Source: an uncultured Bacteroidales bacterium (GTDB lineage: Bacteria; Bacteroidota; Bacteroidia; Bacteroidales; UBA932). From it: a stretch of 7,102 bases of DNA. A model generated the notes under the pieces. That model saw only the letters and a program-made list of their open reading frames with translations, had not been told where the DNA came from and ran no database searches. Below, piece after piece: positions 6,051 to 7,102 of this stretch. The DNA is taken from the NCBI GenBank assembly GCA_900322025.1, contig ONYJ01000137.1:1-7102 (forward strand), read 5' to 3'. Positions within the stretch are counted from its first letter, which is position 1. The number at the start of each line of letters is the position of its first letter. Position numbers and translations under genes: made by a program.

Positions 6051-6827
6051 ATGACATTCTGGGAGCATTTGGATGAGCTGAGGAAAGTTCTGTTCCGTTC
6101 GGCCATTGTTCTTGTGGTTGTGGCACTCGCCCTTTTCTTGTTCAAGGATTTTATGTTTTCCATAGTATTTGCACCCTCCGATGGCAATTTTGTGCTATAC
6201 AGGTTTGCCGATTATCTATTGGGGCTTATGGGTAGGCCTGCACTTGAACCGTTCAAGTTAAGCCTGATAAACATAGACTTACCAGCACAGTTTTTCATTC
6301 ATATCAGCACCTCTTTTTATTTTGCGTTGGTTGCCTGTACTCCTTTTATACTCCATCAGTTGTGGACATTTGTAAGCCCCGCATTATATCCGCGTGAAAA
6401 GAGGGCGGCAGTAAAGGCTTTTACACTGGCAGCCTTTTTCTTCTATCTCGGTGTATTGGTAGGATATTTTCTTCTTTTCCCTCTTACCCTTAGGTTTTTA
6501 GGAACATATCAGGTAATGGAGGAGGTGGCTAACCAGATATCTCTAAAATCATATATATCTACCTTTTTCTCCTTGATACTTATTATGGGGGTGGTGTTTG
6601 AACTTCCGGTAGTGACTGCGCTACTCTCAAAATTCGGCCTGATATATAGGCATACTCTCCAAAAGTATCGCCGACACGCTTTTGTAGTGTTACTGATTAT
6701 AGCAGCTATAATTACACCTACAGGCGATCCGTTTACCCTCATGGCGGTTGGGCTGCCACTTTATGCCCTTTATGAAGTAAGTATAATGATGTGCAGACGC
6801 AGAAGGCCGGAAACAGAAGCAGATTAG
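6051..6827 (+). CDS. tatC: Sec-independent protein translocase subunit TatC
   Basis: A 258-aa, six-helix inner-membrane protein that recognises the twin-arginine signal peptide. Family hallmarks are HLDELR at 6-11, SPALYPREKR at 109-118 with Glu116 in the first cytoplasmic loop, FELPVV at 183-188 with Glu184, and the TP-GDPFTL-P-LYALYE block at 222-242. Membrane helices are visible at about 13-31, 82-105, 123-147, 170-192, 209-222 and 228-247, with a basic tail CRRRRPETEAD. The loop between TM1 and TM2 (about 32-80) is fairly long. The ATG at 6051 has a purine-rich GAGAAGAG just upstream and leaves 26 bases after tatA. A TTG at 6036 would add LSEKS before MTFW and is the alternative start. 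The gene ends at a TAG (6825-6827) with no clear hairpin terminator after it. Confidence 0.95.
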   Translation: MTFWEHLDELRKVLFRSAIVLVVVALALFLFKDFMFSIVFAPSDGNFVLYRFADYLLGLMGRPALEPFKLSLINIDLPAQFFIHISTSFYFALVACTPFILHQLWTFVSPALYPREKRAAVKAFTLAAFFFYLGVLVGYFLLFPLTLRFLGTYQVMEEVANQISLKSYISTFFSLILIMGVVFELPVVTALLSKFGLIYRHTLQKYRRHAFVVLLIIAAIITPTGDPFTLMAVGLPLYALYEVSIMMCRRRRPETEAD

Positions 6828-7040
6828 GAAATATAGATGGTAAAAAAACATAAGATTTAGCGAAATGTGTAGGGTTTGTGAGAAATGTGTGGCTACAAGG
6901 ATTGGAGAACTTTAATCACAAAAGATGCAGGCAAGATTTTAGAACTTAAAGTTTAGAGGTGAGTGATTGGCAATTAGAGATTAGGAAGTAAAGATTAAAG
7001 AGTAAGAGAAGAGAAAAGAAAAGAGAAAAGAGAAAAGCAA
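6828..7040 (+). other. Non-coding, purine-rich region after tatC
   Basis: No credible gene is seen on either strand. The left part is ordinary AT-rich sequence with a 9-base direct repeat, GAAATGTGT, at 6862-6870 and 6882-6890. From about 6955 the + strand becomes steadily richer in purines, with loose motifs such as TTAGAGATTAGG and TAAAGATTAAAGAG, and from about 7004 it is purine-only up to a C at 7038. It looks like decayed repeat leading into the exact array to its right. No rho-independent terminator (stem plus T-run) for tatC is found. Confidence 0.6.
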
Positions 7041-7102
7041 GAGAAAAGAAAGAGAAAAGAAAGAGAAAAGAAAGAGAAAAGAAAGAGAAAAGAAAGAGAA
7101 AA
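7041..7102 (+). repeat. Exact 11-bp polypurine tandem repeat, open at the window end
   Basis: The unit GAGAAAAGAAA occurs five times in full without error (7041-7095), with a further 7 bases to the window end. A sixth copy to the left, 7030-7040, differs by one base (C at 7038), and irregular relatives extend to about 7011. The strand is purine-only from 7039 to 7102. Because 11 is not a multiple of 3 and the tract has only purines or only pyrimidines, it has no stop codon in any of the six frames, so a predicted ORF across it would be meaningless on its own. The array probably continues beyond the window. Confidence 0.95.

Noticed and set aside
6837..6860. Seven-codon micro-ORF MVKKHKI and a 13-base match (AAAAAACATAAGA) to 5290-5302, resembling the ATPase tail
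   Set aside because: The match is A-rich and short, with no flanking similarity; chance is an adequate explanation.
6871..6879. TAGGGTTTG as a -7 promoter element after tatC
   Set aside because: It has three bases between TA and TTTG instead of two, and no gene follows within the window.
7011..7102. CRISPR array or iteron origin at the right end
   Set aside because: The units are 11 bp with no spacers, purine-only, and lack any associated cas or rep gene.

Overview
The window looks like chromosomal DNA of a member of the Bacteroidota, probably Bacteroidales. The basis is the style of the valyl-tRNA synthetase, the PMCA-type calcium ATPase and the TatA/TatC proteins, the weak or absent Shine-Dalgarno sequences, and a TAAATTTG element before tatA that fits the Bacteroidota -7 promoter box (TAnnTTTG). 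No genus can be named from the sequence alone. All genes read on the + strand. There is no rRNA, tRNA, CRISPR array or transposase.

Layout: valS (2-2611) enters from the left without its first dozen or so codons. It overlaps a P-type Ca2+ ATPase gene (2586-5165) by 26 bases. Next is a 157-base stretch (5166-5322) that would usually pass as an intergenic gap but holds a complete 50-codon ORF (5170-5322), whose stop overlaps the start of a hot-dog acyl-CoA thioesterase gene (5322-5729). After a 70-base gap with a promoter-like element come tatA (5800-6024) and tatC (6051-6827), a minimal twin-arginine export pair. The last 275 bases are non-coding and grade into a purine-only tract of exact 11-bp tandem repeats (7041-7102) that runs off the window end.

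The main observation is the 5136-5322 junction. Bases 5162-5246 are an 84/85 copy of the leader and first 25 codons of tatA (5792-5876). A 26-base stretch of the ATPase 3' end (5136-5161) recurs exactly at 5275-5300. The ATPase stop codon lies inside the tatA-derived copy. The 50-aa ORF is therefore a chimera: the TatA N-terminus and membrane helix fused in frame to a tail like the ATPase C-terminus. The simplest reading is that the ATPase once ended in KKHKNQNPIE with its stop overlapping the thioesterase start. A copy of the tatA 5' end, plus a partial duplication of the ATPase tail, was then inserted. This cut about six residues from the ATPase and created a new small membrane-protein ORF that kept the tight junction with the thioesterase gene.

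valS, the ATPase, the small ORF and the thioesterase are packed as one likely transcription unit (translation, Ca2+ export, acyl-CoA hydrolysis). tatA-tatC look like a second unit under their own promoter. Functional links between the units are not evident beyond the sequence copied from tatA.
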